Shown: one piece after another, positions 19,816 to 20,591 of the stretch
Numbering within the stretch: the stretch's first letter is position 1
Layout of the letters: every line of letters begins with the position of its first letter
DNA from: JAIRTY01 sp050257395
Lineage (GTDB): Bacteria > Actinomycetota > Actinomycetes > Streptosporangiales > Streptosporangiaceae
Assembly (NCBI GenBank): GCA_050257395.1
Contig: JBLMWU010000196.1
Coordinates: forward strand, 1-20,591
Direction: 5' to 3'
DNA: 20,591 nt
Notes under the pieces: generated by a model
Seen by the model: only the letters and a program-made list of their open reading frames with translations
Told to the model about the DNA's origin: nothing
Database searches by the model: none
Made by a program: the position numbers and the translations under genes

Positions 19816-20591
19816 GTGTATGAGGACATTCCGGTGCTGGACGTGCACGGCCATGTGTCCGTGCCGCAGTCGGCCAACTCGCTGCTCGTGTTCATGATGG
19901 GCTCGAACACGCCGGCCGCCAGCCCGATCGGCCGCCCGCCCGCCGGCCCGTTCGCGGTGCCGGAGGAGGATTTCCGGGCGGCGGCGCAGCGGCACGTGGA
20001 CTATCTGGACGAGCGGGCGATCGACGTCCAGGTCATCGGCCCGCGGCCGTTCCTCACCATGGGCTGGATGGAGGAGCACCTGATCCCGGCGTGGGCCCGC
20101 TACGTCAACGACATGATCCACCAGCAGTGCACGTCCTTCCCGGACCGCTTCCTCGGCGCCTGCCAGCTCCCGCAGGTCTCCGGCGCCCCGGACCTGTCCA
20201 GCTGCCTGGACGAGCTCAACCGGTGCGTCAGCGAGTACGGGTTCGTCGCCGCCTACGTGAGCCCGGATCCGGCCGGGCAGCGCACCACCCCGGGCATGCA
20301 CGAGCCGTACTGGTACCCGCTGTACGAGCGGTGCGAGGAACTCGCGATCCCTAATCAAGTTGTGGTACCGGCGGATTCGCCCGCGACCACACTGGCCGAC
20401 CTGCGCGGCAAGGTGGTCTCGACCAGTATCGGATCCGCGGCGCACGGCATGCTCGCCACCGGACTGTCCGATGCGGGAATGTCGCCGTCCGAGGTGAAAC
20501 TGCTGGGCCAGGACCCGCCCGTCGGGGCCGCCGCGCTGACCGGCGGCCAGGCAGCGGCGCTGGCTCAATTCGTCCCCTGGCCCCAGGCGCT
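19816..20591 (+). CDS. Amidohydrolase N-terminal half fused in frame to an ABC substrate-binding protein segment; runs off window
   Basis: The GTG at 19816 has AGGAG at 19801-19805. Residues 1 to about 179 are the first half of an Amidohydro_2-type hydrolase/decarboxylase (ACMSD-like group): the metal motif DVHGHV (His11, His13), IDVQVIGPRPF, WARYVNDMIHQQC, FPDRFLGACQLPQ, YWYPLYERCEELAIP. The strand that should follow, with the next metal ligands, is missing. From about residue 180 the same frame reads as an SsuA/TauA-like binding protein: QVVVPADSPATTLADLRGK, GSAAHGMLATGLSDAGMSPS, GAAALTGGQAAALAQFVPW. Codon use changes at the join (CCT AAT CAA GTT GTG GTA). Neither part is complete, so the product is unlikely to work as either protein. 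The frame is open to the edge at 20591. It could be a deletion fusion or an assembly chimera. Confidence 0.75.
   Translation, partial: MYEDIPVLDVHGHVSVPQSANSLLVFMMGSNTPAASPIGRPPAGPFAVPEEDFRAAAQRHVDYLDERAIDVQVIGPRPFLTMGWMEEHLIPAWARYVNDMIHQQCTSFPDRFLGACQLPQVSGAPDLSSCLDELNRCVSEYGFVAAYVSPDPAGQRTTPGMHEPYWYPLYERCEELAIPNQVVVPADSPATTLADLRGKVVSTSIGSAAHGMLATGLSDAGMSPSEVKLLGQDPPVGAAALTGGQAAALAQFVPWPQA

Noticed and set aside
18544..20568. A 674-codon open frame on the minus strand
   Set aside because: It lies opposite the LigB gene and the amidohydrolase frame, which have family motifs, a promoter and ribosome-binding sites. The minus translation is Arg/Gly/His-rich without any motif; long antisense frames are expected at this GC content.
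1..20591. CRISPR arrays, tRNAs, insertion sequences, phage or toxin-antitoxin modules
   Set aside because: Reading both strands gave no spaced repeats, cloverleaf-like genes, transposase motifs or terminal inverted repeats. No defence-system gene was recognised.

Overview
The window is about 20.6 kb of very GC-rich DNA with strong G/C preference at third codon positions and many GTG starts. The gene families (CGNR zinc finger, TIGR03086, Glyoxalase_6-type VOC, YciI, LpqC-like lipoprotein, HAF repeats) point to a high-GC actinomycete, perhaps near Streptosporangiales; no rRNA or other marker fixes the taxon. I see no tRNA, rRNA, CRISPR array, insertion sequence or phage gene. Twenty-five coding regions are supported. 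One (19816 onward) runs off the right edge, and one is a 55-residue membrane protein.

Layout. 1-231 is an edge/leader region with a strong hairpin. 232-3192 holds an NTF2-like protein, a membrane-anchored HAF-repeat protein and a convergent EamA exporter. 3312-4947 is a divergent pair, a sarcosine-oxidase-like amine oxidase and a RidA-family protein, around an exact 16-bp tandem repeat. 5082-6484 holds a CGNR regulator, a tiny membrane protein and a TIGR03086 protein. 6585-13548 is a run of small enzymes: a HhH-PHP hydrolase, three VOC proteins, an MFS exporter, a degenerate receiver domain, an inositol-monophosphatase-like enzyme, YciI, Maf and an LpqC-like esterase lipoprotein. 13549-13894 has no gene but carries a DosR/DevR-type box. 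13895-15362 is a MalY/PatB-type aminotransferase/C-S lyase with a second YciI protein.

15529-18529 is a compact signalling operon: a histidine kinase with intact catalytic motifs, a second kinase-like membrane protein that has lost its ATP-binding motifs, and a NarL-type response regulator. Their reading frames overlap. From 18690 a palindrome and a near-consensus promoter (TTGACA, 17 bp, TAGCGT) lead into a LigB-type extradiol dioxygenase. This is followed by an amidohydrolase frame that changes, without a frame break, into a piece of an ABC-transporter substrate-binding protein at about 20350.

A recurring pattern is a -10-like hexamer lying 6-7 nt before the start codon with no Shine-Dalgarno sequence. 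It is seen at ten starts and suggests many leaderless transcripts. I used it to choose several starts (4439, 13548, 15362). The observations most worth checking are the chimeric ORF at the right end, the divergent oxidase/RidA control region, the kinase/pseudokinase pair, and the DosR-type box with no obvious target gene.
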